From Streptomyces sp. P9-A4 (GTDB lineage Bacteria; Actinomycetota; Actinomycetes; Streptomycetales; Streptomycetaceae), in assembly GCF_036634195.1 (NCBI RefSeq), contig NZ_JAZIFY010000001.1:1498501-1562500 (forward strand): a stretch of DNA of 64,000 nt. Direction: 5' to 3'. Shown here in pieces: positions 8,368 to 17,449 of this stretch. The notes under the pieces were generated by a model. It made no database searches. It was not told where the DNA came from and saw only the letters and a program-made list of their open reading frames with translations. Each line of letters starts with the position of its first letter. Within the stretch, counting starts at the first letter, position 1. Both the position numbers and the translations under genes were made by a program.

Positions 8368-9747
8368 TCAGCATTCGTCCTCAACCGTCCGGTCCCTGCC
8401 CGCCAGGGTTCCGACGATCATCTGCGGGATCATCAGTCCGCCCATCAGGACGATCGGCAGTCCCCAGCCGCCGCTGTGCTGGTAGAGCATGCCGACGAGG
8501 AGGGGGCCGGGGATCGAGATGAGGTAGCCGACGCTCTGTGCGAAGGCGGAGAGGCGGACGACGCCCGCCCCGGTGCGCGAGCGCAAGCCGATCATGGTGA
8601 GGGCCAGCGGGAACGAGCAGTTGGAGATGCCGAGCAGTACGGCCCAGACCCAGGCCCCGGCGGACGGGGCGAGGAAGAGGCCGGTGTAGCCGGTGAGGCC
8701 GCAGAGGCCGAGCGCGACGACGATCGGACCCTGGTTCTTCATCCGGGTCGCGAGCCGCGGGATGACGAAGGCGAGCGGCACGCCCATGACCATGGTGACG
8801 GCGAGGAGCACGCCCGCGGTGGAGGCGGAGACGCCCGCGTCGCGGAAGATCTGCGGCATCCAGCCCATGGTGATGTAGGCGCCGGTCGCCTGGAGGCCGA
8901 AGAACACGCCGAGGGCCCAGGCGGTACGGCTGCGGGTGATGCGCGAGCCGGGGGCGGTGGCGGCGGTCGTCGCCTGGGCCGGGGCGGCCGTCGTCTTCCC
9001 GGGGCCGCTCTCCACGGGCGTGCCGGTACGGTTCCGGTCGCGCAGGAGCGGTATCCAGGGCAGGACGGCGAGGGCCGCGACGGCCGCCCAGACGCCGAGT
9101 CCGAGGCGCCAGTCCCCGCCGAGGGCCTCGGTCATCGGGACGGTCGCGGCGGCCGCGACGGAGGTGCCGAGGGCCAGCGCCATGGAGTAGAGGCCGGTCA
9201 TGCTGCCGATGCGGTCGGGGAAGTACCGCTTGACGATGACGGGCATCAGGACGTTGCTGACGGCGATGCCCATGAGGGCGAGGGCGCTGGCGGCGAGGAA
9301 GCCGGCGGTGCCGGAGGCGAAGGGGCGCAGGAGGAGGCCCGCGAAGATCGCGGCCATGCCGGCGCAGACGACGGCGGCGGGGCCGAAGCGGCGGGCGAGG
9401 CGCGGGGCCATGATGCCGAAGACCGCGAAGCAGAGCGGCGGTACGGAGGTGAGGACGCCGGCGACGCTGCCGCTCATGTGGAGGCCTTCGCTGACCTCTT
9501 CGAGGAGGGCGCCGAGGCTGGTGATGGCGGGGCGCAGGTTCAGCGCGGCGAGGACGAGGCCGACGGTGACGAGGCTGAGGGTCCAGCGGTGCGCCGGGGC
9601 GGGTGCGGAAGAATCCGCGGCGGTGATGGCCGCTCCGGGCGCCGTCGTGACAGCGCCCGGCGTGCCGGTGGCCGTCGTCGTGGCTCCGCCCGGAGCGGTT
9701 GTTCCGGCCGGTCGTGCGGCGGGGTCGAGGGTCTTCGGCTCAGGCAT
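8368..9747 (-). CDS. MFS transporter, CynX/NimT family
   Basis: 459-aa inner-membrane permease with about 12 predicted helices after a long Ala/Thr/Pro-rich cytoplasmic N-terminus. The sequence (LNLRPAITSLGALLEEV near the first helix) is typical of the cyanate/nitroimidazole (CynX/NimT) branch of the major facilitator superfamily; the true substrate is unknown. It is divergent from a FadR/GntR-type regulator with overlapping palindromes between them, and is followed closely by the 38-aa partner gene. The likely model is local repression relieved by a small acid or drug ligand. Confidence 0.9.
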   Translation of the reverse strand: MPEPKTLDPAARPAGTTAPGGATTTATGTPGAVTTAPGAAITAADSSAPAPAHRWTLSLVTVGLVLAALNLRPAITSLGALLEEVSEGLHMSGSVAGVLTSVPPLCFAVFGIMAPRLARRFGPAAVVCAGMAAIFAGLLLRPFASGTAGFLAASALALMGIAVSNVLMPVIVKRYFPDRIGSMTGLYSMALALGTSVAAAATVPMTEALGGDWRLGLGVWAAVAALAVLPWIPLLRDRNRTGTPVESGPGKTTAAPAQATTAATAPGSRITRSRTAWALGVFFGLQATGAYITMGWMPQIFRDAGVSASTAGVLLAVTMVMGVPLAFVIPRLATRMKNQGPIVVALGLCGLTGYTGLFLAPSAGAWVWAVLLGISNCSFPLALTMIGLRSRTGAGVVRLSAFAQSVGYLISIPGPLLVGMLYQHSGGWGLPIVLMGGLMIPQMIVGTLAGRDRTVEDEC

Positions 9748-9760
9748 GAGGCCATCATAG

Positions 9761-9787
9761 AATCATGGGATGATTGGTTGTCCAATC
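9761..9787. promoter_or_regulatory. Overlapping palindromes in the MFS/GntR intergenic region
   Basis: Two perfect inverted repeats overlap: AATCAT-GGG-ATGATT (9761-9775) and GATTGG-TTGT-CCAATC (9772-9787). They occupy the 63-bp gap between the divergent starts at 9747 and 9811. Spacing and symmetry fit an operator for the adjacent GntR-family dimer, controlling both genes. Confidence 0.65.
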
Positions 9788-9810
9788 TCGAACGAATGGG
9801 ACGGTGCTCC

Positions 9811-10524
9811 ATGGCCCTCGGTCACCCGCGGCGCGCAGGCCTCTCCGATCAGGTGATCGCCGAGCTGCGGAACCAGATCACCTCCGGCGAGTGGCCGGTG
9901 GGTTCACGCATCCCGACCGAACCCGAGCTGGTCGAGCAGCTGGGAGTGGCCCGCAACACCGTGCGCGAGGCCGTCCGGGCACTCGCCCACAACGGTCTGC
10001 TCGACATCCGCCAGGGCTCGGGAACGTATGTCATCGCCACCAGCGAACTGGCGGGAGTGATGCACCGGCGCTTCGCCGGCTCCGACCCCGGGCACGTCGC
10101 CGAACTGCGCTCGACCCTGGAGTCCGCCGCGGCGCGGTTCGCCGCCGGGCGGCGCACCGAGCGCGACCTGAAGCAGCTCGACGCACTCCTCGTACGACGG
10201 GAGGAGGCCTGGGAGTCCGGGGACGCGGAGCGGTTCGTGACCGTCGACGCGGCCTTCCACCACGCGGTCGTCGCCGCCTCGGGCAACGAGGTGCTCACCG
10301 AGTTGTACGCGGACCTGGGCGATCTGCTGCGGGACTGGCTGCGCGGTGACGTGGGGCAGGTGCTGCGGCCGGAGAACCACATGGACCACGGGCGCCTGGT
10401 GGACGCGATCCGGGACGGTGACGCCGAGCTGGCCGGCACGGAGGCGGCCGGCTACCCCTTCATGTGCCTCAGGAGCCCCGTACCGGAGCCGGCTCCGGAG
10501 CCAGGTCCGCCGGCTGGTGCGTGA
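9811..10524 (+). CDS. FadR/GntR-family transcriptional regulator (FCD domain)
   Basis: About 237-aa repressor. The N-terminal winged HTH includes LSDQVIAELRNQITSGEWPVG, shown here as the stretch from residue 10, and the motif VARNTVREAVRALAHNGLL. The C-terminal all-helical FCD ligand domain (about 95-225) carries the metal/ligand His residues in FHHAVVAASGN and HGRLVDAI. An alternative ATG lies 15 nt upstream (9796). Divergent placement makes the MFS gene its probable target. Its 3' end overlaps the convergent secreted-protein gene by 56 nt. Confidence 0.9.
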   Translation: MALGHPRRAGLSDQVIAELRNQITSGEWPVGSRIPTEPELVEQLGVARNTVREAVRALAHNGLLDIRQGSGTYVIATSELAGVMHRRFAGSDPGHVAELRSTLESAAARFAAGRRTERDLKQLDALLVRREEAWESGDAERFVTVDAAFHHAVVAASGNEVLTELYADLGDLLRDWLRGDVGQVLRPENHMDHGRLVDAIRDGDAELAGTEAAGYPFMCLRSPVPEPAPEPGPPAGA

Positions 10525-10879
10525 CCCAGGCCGACCGGACCTCCTTCCAGCAACGGCCGCTGACCTGCGCGTAGTCGGCGGGTCCGACCTCCATGGGGGC
10601 GCTGTCGGTGTCGACGTCCCACCAGCGGTCGCACTCGACGTGGAGGCGGACCCGGTCGGTGCGGGGGTACGGGTTCTGGCAGTGGGCGGTGACGCGGGAG
10701 CCCTGGACGACGGTGCGGCAGGAGGCGCCGAAGTCCTCCGGCTCCACGGCCGCCGGAGCGGTGGCGGGGACGTCCTCGGCCGGGGCGGGAGCGGCCCGCA
10801 CCTCGGCGGCGAGGGCTATCCCGGTGATCAGTACGACGACGGTGGCGAACGCGCCGAACCCGTGACCTCTCGCGCGCAT
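10469..10879 (-). CDS. Small secreted protein, unknown function
   Basis: Not recognised. The 136-aa product has a clear signal peptide (charged start, hydrophobic stretch FATVVVLITGIALAA, cleavage likely after VRA). The mature region has a Pro/Ala segment and then a compact domain with four Cys (ASCRTVV, AHCQNPY, VECDRWW, GRCWKEV), suggesting two disulfides. Its tail overlaps the regulator gene by 56 nt on the other strand. It is probably extracellular; no enzymatic motif is seen. Confidence 0.65.
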   Translation of the reverse strand: MRARGHGFGAFATVVVLITGIALAAEVRAAPAPAEDVPATAPAAVEPEDFGASCRTVVQGSRVTAHCQNPYPRTDRVRLHVECDRWWDVDTDSAPMEVGPADYAQVSGRCWKEVRSAWVTHQPADLAPEPAPVRGS

Positions 10880-10977
10880 GCCCGCACCTCCTCCCCGTCA
10901 GCAGCAGGAACCTCACGCTCTGCCCCAGTCTGGGGTGATTCGCGCTACTTTTCGAGTCGGGCAGGAGTTGCACGACG

Positions 10978-11023
10978 AGAGGGGCCGTGCGTCCGCCCCG
11001 GAGGGCGGGCACACGGCCCCTCT
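10978..11023 (-). terminator. Hairpin terminator after fabI
   Basis: Arms AGAGGGGCCGTG (10978-10989) and CACGGCCCCTCT (11012-11023) enclose a second nested GC stem. The hairpin lies directly beyond the fabI stop codon. Confidence 0.8.
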
Positions 11024-11040
11024 GCTGCTGTACGAAGCGG

Positions 11041-11817
11041 TTACGCGCCGATCGCGTGCAGACCGCCGTCGACGTGGATGATCTCGCCGGTGGTCTTCGG
11101 GAACCAGTCGGAGAGCAGCGCCACGATGCCGCGGCCCGCGGGCTCGGGGTCGGCCAGGTTCCACTCCAGCGGGGAGCGGCTGTCCCAGACGGCGGCCAGC
11201 TCGCTGAAGCCCGGGATGGACTTGGCGGCCATGGAGCCGAGCGGACCCGCCGAGACCAGGTTGCAGCGGATGTTCTGCTTGCCCAGGTCACGGGCCATGT
11301 AGCGGCTGGTGGCCTCCAGCGCGGCCTTGGTCGGGCCCATCCAGTCGTACTGCGGCCAGGCGAACTGCGCGTCGAAGGTGAGGCCGACGACCGAGCCGCC
11401 CTCGGACATCAGCGGCAGCAGCGCCATCGTCAGCGACTTCAGGGAGAAGGCGGAGACGTGCATGGCGGTGGCCACGGACTCGAACGGCGTGTTCAGGAAG
11501 TTGCCGCCGAGCGCGTCCTGCGGCGCGAAGCCGATGGAGTGCACGACGCCGTCGAGACGGTCACCGAACTGCTCGCGGACCTGGCCCTCCAGACGGGCGA
11601 GGTGCTCGTCGTTGGAGACGTCGAGTTCGAGGACCTTGACGTCCTCGGGCCGGGGCAGCTTCTTGGCGATGCGCTCGGTCAGCGTCGGCCGCGGCCAGGC
11701 GGTGAGGATGATCTCCGCACCCTGCTCCTGGGCCAGCTTCGCGGCGTGGAAGGCGATGGAGGACTCCATCAGCACACCCGTGATCAGGATGCGCTTGCCC
11801 TCGAGAATTCCGCTCAT
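11041..11817 (-). CDS. fabI: Enoyl-ACP reductase FabI (InhA type)
   Basis: NADH-dependent reductase of the final step of each type II fatty-acid elongation cycle. The 258-aa SDR-superfamily protein has the divergent FabI nucleotide motif ITGVLMESSIAFHAAK and the catalytic Tyr/Lys pair in YDWMGPTK. It closely resembles mycobacterial InhA in layout. It starts 5 nt after the fabG stop, so the two are an operon for keto-reduction and enoyl-reduction. It ends in a hairpin terminator. Confidence 0.96.
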   Translation of the reverse strand: MSGILEGKRILITGVLMESSIAFHAAKLAQEQGAEIILTAWPRPTLTERIAKKLPRPEDVKVLELDVSNDEHLARLEGQVREQFGDRLDGVVHSIGFAPQDALGGNFLNTPFESVATAMHVSAFSLKSLTMALLPLMSEGGSVVGLTFDAQFAWPQYDWMGPTKAALEATSRYMARDLGKQNIRCNLVSAGPLGSMAAKSIPGFSELAAVWDSRSPLEWNLADPEPAGRGIVALLSDWFPKTTGEIIHVDGGLHAIGA

Positions 11818-11822
11818 GGTGA

Positions 11823-12542
11823 TCAGTGACCCATGCCCAATCCGCCGTCAACCGGGATGACGGCTCCAGTGATGTACGAGGCGTCGTCGGAGGCGAGGAA
11901 CTTCACCGCGGCGGCGATCTCCTCCGGCTGGGCGTAGCGGCCCAGCGGCACCTGGGACACGATGCCCGCGCGCTGCTCGTCGGTGAGCACCGCGGTCATG
12001 TCGGTGTCGACGAAACCAGGGGCGACGACGTTGAAAGTGAGGTTGCGGGAGCCCAGCTCACGCGCGAGGGAGCGGGCGAAGCCGACCAGGCCCGCCTTGG
12101 AGGCGGCGTAGTTGGCCTGGCCCGCGGAGCCCAGCAGACCGACGACCGAGGAGATCAGGACGACGCGGCCCTTCTTGGCGCGCAGCATCCCGCGGTTGGC
12201 ACGCTTGACGACCCGGAAGGTGCCGGTGAGGTTGGTGTCGACGACGGACGTGAAGTCCTCCTCCGACATGCGCATCAGGAGCTGGTCCTTCGTCACGCCG
12301 GCGTTGGCCACGAGGACCTCCACCGGGCCGTGCTTCTCCTCGATCTCCTTGTACGCCTGCTCCACCTGCTCGCCGTCGGTGATGTCGCACTTCACCGCGA
12401 GGCAGCCCAGTTCGGTGAGCGCCGCCGGCGGCTCACCGGAGCGGTACGTGATCGCGACCTTGTCGCCGGCTTCGGCGAACGCGCGGGCGATGGCGAGGCC
12501 GATGCCCCGGTTTCCTCCGGTGACGAGAACCGAGCGGCTCAA
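11823..12542 (-). CDS. fabG: 3-oxoacyl-ACP reductase FabG
   Basis: NADPH-dependent beta-ketoacyl-ACP reductase, about 239 aa, a classical SDR. It has TGGNRGIG, the NAG motif in VLVANAGVTKD, the catalytic YAASK with upstream Ser, and VAPGFVDTDM. The frame is open 20 codons upstream, but homologues begin at SRSVLVTGG. That makes a TTG the start, at 12542, with AAAGGG about 8 nt before it. It is first in the operon with fabI. Confidence 0.94.
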   Translation of the reverse strand: MSRSVLVTGGNRGIGLAIARAFAEAGDKVAITYRSGEPPAALTELGCLAVKCDITDGEQVEQAYKEIEEKHGPVEVLVANAGVTKDQLLMRMSEEDFTSVVDTNLTGTFRVVKRANRGMLRAKKGRVVLISSVVGLLGSAGQANYAASKAGLVGFARSLARELGSRNLTFNVVAPGFVDTDMTAVLTDEQRAGIVSQVPLGRYAQPEEIAAAVKFLASDDASYITGAVIPVDGGLGMGH

Positions 12543-12615
12543 CGGATCACCCTTTCGATAGCGGTCTGGTAGCCGAAAACCTATCGGTATCGCCCCCGAC
12601 ATGAGGAATCGACCT

Positions 12616-12645
12616 CCGACAGTGGCGTACCGGTGTCACTGTCGG
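12616..12645. promoter_or_regulatory. 9-bp inverted repeat upstream of fabG
   Basis: CCGACAGTG (12616-12624) and CACTGTCGG (12637-12645) are perfect complements separated by 12 bp. They lie about 74-103 nt before the fabG start and also upstream of the divergent tldD. It could be an operator for a fatty-acid regulator or an mRNA stem; the sequence alone does not decide. Confidence 0.45.
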
Positions 12646-12760
12646 GTCCCTACAGCTCGGAGGCCCCTCGTCGGTAATGCGCCAACCCGGCGGTCCGTCC
12701 CGTGATTGACTTCCCGGACAGTTCAACGCCGCCGTCCGATCACCGAGAGCGAGGCCGCTC

Positions 12761-14284
12761 GTGGTCCATCAGATCGACCCTTCGTTCGTCGCGCTGCCCC
12801 TGCGGGCACTCGCCGACGCGGCGCTCGCCCGAGCGCGCGCGCTCGGCGCCGAGCACGCCGACTTCCGTCTGGAGCGGGTGCGCAGCGCCTCCTGGCGGCT
12901 GCGCGACGCCAAACCGTCCGGTTCCTCGGACACCACCGACCTCGGGTACGCGGTGCGGGTGGTGCACGGCGGGTCCTGGGGGTTCGCGTCCGGTGTCGAC
13001 CTGACCATGGACGGGGCCGCGCGGGTCGCCTCGCAGGCGGTCGCCATGGCGAAGCTGTCGGCGAAGGTGATCGCGGCGGCGGGTTCGGAAGAACGCGTGG
13101 AGCTGGCCGCCGAGCCGGTGCACGAGGAGCGGACCTGGGTCTCCTCGTACGAGATCGATCCCTTCTCCGTCCCCGCCGAGGAGAAGAGCGCGCTGCTCGC
13201 CGACTGGAGCGCACGGCTGCTGCGGGCGGAGGGCGTGGCGCATGTGGACGCCTCACTGCTCACCGTCCACGAGAACAAGTTCTACGCGGACACCGCCGGC
13301 ACCGTCACCACCCAGCAGCGCGTCCGGCTGCACCCGGAGCTCACGGCGGTCGCCGTCGACGAGACGACCGGTGAGTTCGACTCGATGCGGACGATCGCGC
13401 CGCCGGCCGGGCGGGGCTGGGAGTACCTGACGGGCACCGGCTGGGACTGGGACAAGGAGCTGGACGAGATCCCGGGGCTGCTCGCCGAGAAGATGCGGGC
13501 GCCGAGCGTGGAGGCGGGCCGGTACGACCTGGTCGTGGACCCGTCGAACCTGTGGCTGACGATCCACGAGTCGATCGGGCACGCCACCGAGCTGGACCGG
13601 GCGCTCGGCTACGAGGCGGCGTACGCGGGCACCTCCTTCGCCACCTTCGACCAGCTGGGCAAGCTGGCGTACGGCTCCTCGATCATGAACGTGACGGGTG
13701 ACCGGACCACCGAGCACGGGCTCGCGACGATCGGGTACGACGACGAGGGTGTCGAGGCGCAGAGCTGGGACCTGGTCAAGGACGGCACGCTCGTCGGCTA
13801 CCAGCTGGACCGGCGGATCGCGAAGCTCACCGGCCAGGGCCGGTCGAACGGCTGCGCCTTCGCCGACTCCCCCGCGCACGTGCCGGTGCAGCGGATGGCG
13901 AACGTCTCGCTGCGGCCGGACCCGGGCGGTCTGTCCACGGAGGACCTGATCGGGGGCGTGGAGCGCGGGATCTACGTGGTCGGCGACCGGTCCTGGTCGA
14001 TCGACATGCAGCGCTACAACTTCCAGTTCACCGGGCAGCGCTTCTTCCGCATCGAGAACGGGCGGCTCGCCGGGCAGCTGCGGGACGTGGCCTACCAGGC
14101 GACGACCACCGACTTCTGGGGCTCGATGGAGCAGGTCGGCGGCCCGCAGACGTACGTCCTCGGCGGCGCCTTCAACTGCGGCAAGGCCCAGCCGGGCCAG
14201 GTCGCCGCGGTCTCCCACGGCTGCCCCTCCGCCCTCTTCCGGGGCGTCAACATCCTCAACACGACGCAGGAGGCCGGACGATGA
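12761..14284 (+). CDS. tldD: Metalloprotease TldD
   Basis: 507-aa zinc protease subunit of the TldD/PmbA (TldE) pair, known to degrade unfolded or modified peptides and to mature some ribosomally made peptides. The active-site HExxxH is HESIGH, within TIHESIGHATELD. The GTG start follows GAGAGCGAGG. The TGA stop overlaps an ATG (ATGA) that would ordinarily be the pmbA start. Here an 86-bp duplication/insertion follows, so that ATG opens a 29-codon mini-ORF instead. Confidence 0.95.
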   Translation: MVHQIDPSFVALPLRALADAALARARALGAEHADFRLERVRSASWRLRDAKPSGSSDTTDLGYAVRVVHGGSWGFASGVDLTMDGAARVASQAVAMAKLSAKVIAAAGSEERVELAAEPVHEERTWVSSYEIDPFSVPAEEKSALLADWSARLLRAEGVAHVDASLLTVHENKFYADTAGTVTTQQRVRLHPELTAVAVDETTGEFDSMRTIAPPAGRGWEYLTGTGWDWDKELDEIPGLLAEKMRAPSVEAGRYDLVVDPSNLWLTIHESIGHATELDRALGYEAAYAGTSFATFDQLGKLAYGSSIMNVTGDRTTEHGLATIGYDDEGVEAQSWDLVKDGTLVGYQLDRRIAKLTGQGRSNGCAFADSPAHVPVQRMANVSLRPDPGGLSTEDLIGGVERGIYVVGDRSWSIDMQRYNFQFTGQRFFRIENGRLAGQLRDVAYQATTTDFWGSMEQVGGPQTYVLGGAFNCGKAQPGQVAAVSHGCPSALFRGVNILNTTQEAGR

Positions 14285-14286
14285 GC
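14254..14286 (+). repeat. 33-bp direct repeat, copy 1 (tldD 3' end)
   Basis: Covers the last codons of tldD (LNTTQEAGR), the AGGAGG-like ribosome site and the ATGAGC junction. It is identical to 14340-14372. Confidence 0.95.
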
Positions 14287-14370
14287 GCGCGCCACCAGAT
14301 CTGCCGGGGGGCCGGGGGTCGCCCCCCGGGCAAGCACAGCCTCAACACGACGCAGGAGGCCGGACGATGA
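14281..14370 (+). other. 29-codon coupling mini-ORF between tldD and pmbA
   Basis: Begins at the ATG overlapping the tldD stop and ends with a TGA overlapping the pmbA ATG, so both junctions are ATGA. Its last nine codons repeat the TldD C-terminus. The middle contains a palindrome, CCGGGGGGC (14304-14312) and GCCCCCCGG (14321-14329), resembling Streptomyces intergenic palindromic repeats. Translation could preserve coupling of pmbA to tldD. A function for the peptide is not suggested. Confidence 0.6.
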
Positions 14371-14372
14371 GC
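14340..14372 (+). repeat. 33-bp direct repeat, copy 2 (pmbA start region)
   Basis: Exact second copy of 14254-14286, 86 bp downstream, supplying the ribosome site and start codon of pmbA. Confidence 0.95.
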
Positions 14373-15758
14373 CGCGTCAGCAAGCCGTACGAGATCGTCG
14401 AGCGGGCCCTCGAGCTGTCCCGTGCCGACGGGTGTGTCGTCATCGCCGACGAGGAGTCCTCGGCCAATCTGCGCTGGGCGGGCAACGCGCTCACGACCAA
14501 CGGCGTCACCCGCGGCCGTACGCTCACGGTGATCGCGACCGTCGACGGCTCCCAGGGCACCGCCTCCGGTGTCGTCTCCCGCTCCGCGGTGACCGCCGAC
14601 GACCTGGAGCCCCTGGTCCGGGCCGCCGAGGCCGCCGCCCGTGCCGCGGGGCCCGCCGAGGACGCCCAGCCGCTGGTACGGGACGTGCCCTCGTCGCCCG
14701 ACTTCACGGACGCGCCGACGGAGACCTCCTCCGCCGTCTTCGCCGACTTCGCCCCGGCGCTCGGCGAGGCCTTCGCCCGCGCCCGGTCCGGCGGCCGTGA
14801 GCTGTACGGCTTCGCCAACCACGAGCTGACCTCCACCTATCTGGGTACGTCGACGGGCCTGCGGCTCCGCCACGACCAGCCCAACGGGACCCTGGAGCTG
14901 AACGCCAAGTCCCCCGACCGCTCGCGCTCCGCCTGGGCCGGGCGCTCGACGCGGGACTTCAAGGACGTCGATCCGGCGGCGCTCGACGCCGAGCTGGCGA
15001 CCCGGCTCGGCTGGGCGGAGCGGCGGATCGAGCTGCCCGCCGGGCGGTACGAGACGCTGCTGCCGCCGACGGCGGTGGCCGACCTGCTGATCTACCAGCT
15101 GTGGTCGTCCACGGCCCGGGACGCGGTGGAGGGCCGTACGGTCTTCTCCAAGCCCGGTGGCGGCACCCGGATCGGCGAGACCCTGTCGCCGCTGCCGCTG
15201 ACGCTGCGCAGCGACCCGAACGAGCCGGGCCTCGAGTCCGCGCCGTTCGTGATCGCGCACTCCTCGGGGGACGACTCGTCGGTCTTCGACAACGGTCTGC
15301 CGATCGCGCCGACGGACTGGGTGCGGGACGGGAAGCTGGACCGGCTGATCACCACCCGGCACACGGCGGGACTTACTCATTTGCCCGTGGCGCCCGGAGC
15401 CGGGAACCTGATCCTGGACGGCGGCGGCGAACGCTCCCTGGAGGAGATGGTCGCCTCGACCGAGCGCGGTCTGCTGCTGACCTGCCTCTGGTACATCCGC
15501 GAGGTCGATCCGGCGACGCTGCTGCTCACCGGTCTGACCCGGGACGGCGTCTACCTCGTCGAGAACGGCGAGGTGGTCGGCGAGGTGAACAACTTCCGGT
15601 TCAACGAGTCGCCGGTGGACCTGCTGTCGCGGGCCTCGGAGGCGGGCCGGACGGAGAAGACGCTGCCGCGCGAGTGGAGCGACTGGTTCACCCGGGCCGC
15701 GATGCCCGCCCTGCGGGTGCCCGACTTCAACATGAGCTCGGTCAGCAAGGGGGTCTGA
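14367..15758 (+). CDS. pmbA: Metalloprotease partner PmbA/TldE
   Basis: 463-aa non-catalytic partner of TldD, lacking the HExxxH motif. Together they form a heteromeric protease. The ATG lies in the second copy of the duplicated junction with GCAGGAGG before it. Family features include the ERSLEEM segment and the C-terminal FNMSSVSKG. The segment around 15370 (GLTHLP) uses CTT, ACT, CAT and TTG codons unlike its surroundings. tyrS follows 55 nt later. Confidence 0.93.
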   Translation: MSRVSKPYEIVERALELSRADGCVVIADEESSANLRWAGNALTTNGVTRGRTLTVIATVDGSQGTASGVVSRSAVTADDLEPLVRAAEAAARAAGPAEDAQPLVRDVPSSPDFTDAPTETSSAVFADFAPALGEAFARARSGGRELYGFANHELTSTYLGTSTGLRLRHDQPNGTLELNAKSPDRSRSAWAGRSTRDFKDVDPAALDAELATRLGWAERRIELPAGRYETLLPPTAVADLLIYQLWSSTARDAVEGRTVFSKPGGGTRIGETLSPLPLTLRSDPNEPGLESAPFVIAHSSGDDSSVFDNGLPIAPTDWVRDGKLDRLITTRHTAGLTHLPVAPGAGNLILDGGGERSLEEMVASTERGLLLTCLWYIREVDPATLLLTGLTRDGVYLVENGEVVGEVNNFRFNESPVDLLSRASEAGRTEKTLPREWSDWFTRAAMPALRVPDFNMSSVSKGV

Positions 15759-15813
15759 CCCACCTAGACTGGGCCGTGGCACCACCCCAAATCGATCAAG
15801 GAGACGGACGACC

Positions 15814-17079
15814 GTGACGGACATCGTCGACGAGCTGAAGTGGCGTGGGCTCTTCGCCCAGTCCACCGATGAGGACGCACTGCGCAAGGCTCTCGCGGAC
15901 GGTCCCGTCACGTTCTATTGCGGTTTCGACCCGACCGCGGCCAGTCTCCACGTCGGCCACCTGGTCCAGGTCCTCACCGTCCGCCGGCTCCAGCAGGCCG
16001 GGCACCGGCCGCTGGCGCTGGTCGGCGGGGCCACCGGGCAGATCGGTGACCCGCGGCCGACGGCCGAGCGCACCCTGAACGACCCCGAGACGGTCGCGAA
16101 CTGGGTGAACCGGCTGCGCACGCAGATCGAGCCCTTCCTCTCCTTCGAGGGGGAGAACGCGGCGGTCATGGTGAACAACCTGGACTGGACCGCCGGCCTG
16201 TCGGCGATCGAGTTCCTGCGGGACATCGGCAAGCACTTCCGGGTCAACAAGATGCTGACCAAGGACTCCGTCGCCCGCCGTCTGGAGTCCGAGCAGGGCA
16301 TCAGCTACACGGAGTTCAGCTACCAGCTGCTCCAGGGCATGGACTTCCTGGAGCTGTACCGCCGCTACGGCTGCACGCTCCAGCAGGGCGGCTCGGACCA
16401 GTGGGGCAACCTGGTGGCCGGTCTCGACCTGATCCACCGGCTGGAGCCGGGGGCGCAGGCGCACGCGCTGGCGACCCCGCTGATGGTCAAGGCGGACGGC
16501 ACCAAGTTCGGCAAGTCCGAGAGCGGGGCCGTCTGGCTGGACGCCGAGATGACCACGCCGTACGCGTTCTACCAGTTCTGGCTGAACGTGGACGACCGGG
16601 ACATCTCGACGTACATGCGCATCCTGTCCTTCAAGTCCCGCGCGGAGCTGGAGGAGCTGGAGGCGCAGACCGCCGAGCGGCCGCAGGCGCGGGCCGCGCA
16701 GCGCGCGCTGGCCGAGGAGCTCACCACCCTGGTGCACGGCGCCGACCAGTGCGCGGCCGTCATCAACGCCTCCAAGGCGCTGTTCGGGCAGGGCGACCTG
16801 GCCGAGCTGGACGAGGCGACGCTCGCCGCCGCCCTGTCCGAGCTGCCGCACGCGCGGGTGACCGAACTGGGCCAGGTCGTGGACCTGTTCACCGAGGTCG
16901 GACTCGCGGCGAGCAAGTCGGCGGCGCGGCGCACGGTGAAGGAGGGCGGGGCCTACGTGAACAACGTGAAGGTGACCGCCGAGGACGCCGAGGTGGCGGC
17001 GGACGAGCTGCTGCACGGCCGCTGGCTGGTGCTGCGGCGCGGCAAGAAGAATCTGGCGGCGATCGAGTTCGCCGGCTGA
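15814..17079 (+). CDS. tyrS: Tyrosyl-tRNA synthetase
   Basis: Class I aminoacyl-tRNA synthetase charging tRNA-Tyr, 421 aa. The HIGH motif is HVGH (46-49), the KMSKS equivalent is KFGKS, and a C-terminal S4 RNA-binding domain ([17 protein letters not shown]) is present. The GTG start has AAGGAG upstream. No T-box leader is visible in the 55-nt gap after pmbA. A 20-bp terminator follows. Confidence 0.97.
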   Translation: MTDIVDELKWRGLFAQSTDEDALRKALADGPVTFYCGFDPTAASLHVGHLVQVLTVRRLQQAGHRPLALVGGATGQIGDPRPTAERTLNDPETVANWVNRLRTQIEPFLSFEGENAAVMVNNLDWTAGLSAIEFLRDIGKHFRVNKMLTKDSVARRLESEQGISYTEFSYQLLQGMDFLELYRRYGCTLQQGGSDQWGNLVAGLDLIHRLEPGAQAHALATPLMVKADGTKFGKSESGAVWLDAEMTTPYAFYQFWLNVDDRDISTYMRILSFKSRAELEELEAQTAERPQARAAQRALAEELTTLVHGADQCAAVINASKALFGQGDLAELDEATLAAALSELPHARVTELGQVVDLFTEVGLAASKSAARRTVKEGGAYVNNVKVTAEDAEVAADELLHGRWLVLRRGKKNLAAIEFAG

Positions 17080-17104
17080 GCCGCGTACGACCGAGCTGCG
17101 GAGA

Positions 17105-17153
17105 ACCGGGAGGCCCGGTACGGCATGTGGTGCGCCGTACCGGGCCTCCCGGT
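17105..17153. terminator. Bidirectional terminator after tyrS, 20-bp stem
   Basis: Perfect arms 17105-17124 and 17134-17153 between the convergent tyrS and GlsB/YeaQ genes. Confidence 0.9.
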
Positions 17154-17173
17154 CTTCGTGTTCCTGGTGGGCG

Positions 17174-17449
17174 CTAGCTGCGCTGCCGGGTTCCCTTCAT
17201 GGAGGTCCAGGCCATGTCGCCGAGCCCGACCACGGCGACGGCGCCGATCAGCTGGAGCAGGTGGCGGGTCCAGTCGATGCCCTTGGTGTCGTTGACTCCG
17301 ATCCAGGTCGCGACCGCGTTGCCGAGCACGCTGCCGAGAATGCCGAACACGGTCGTCAGCCAGAGCGGGATCTGCTGCTTCCCCGGCAGGATCGCCTTCG
17401 CGATCAGGCCGAGGACGAATCCCACGATGATCGCCCACAACCAACTCAT
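17174..17449 (-). CDS. GlsB/YeaQ/YmgE-family membrane protein
   Basis: 91-aa transglycosylase-associated-type membrane protein with three helices and the glycine-rich helix packing of the family (MSWLWAIIVGFVLGLIAKAI at the start). The ATG at 17449 has CAAGGAGG at ideal spacing; the longer upstream frame is spurious. Members are induced under envelope or acid stress in several bacteria. The molecular role is unknown. Confidence 0.85.
   Translation of the reverse strand: MSWLWAIIVGFVLGLIAKAILPGKQQIPLWLTTVFGILGSVLGNAVATWIGVNDTKGIDWTRHLLQLIGAVAVVGLGDMAWTSMKGTRQRS

Noticed and set aside
15365..15390. Unusual codon patch in pmbA (CTT ACT CAT TTG)
   Set aside because: It contains no TTA codon and is only a few residues long, so I do not treat it as a bldA or transfer signal.
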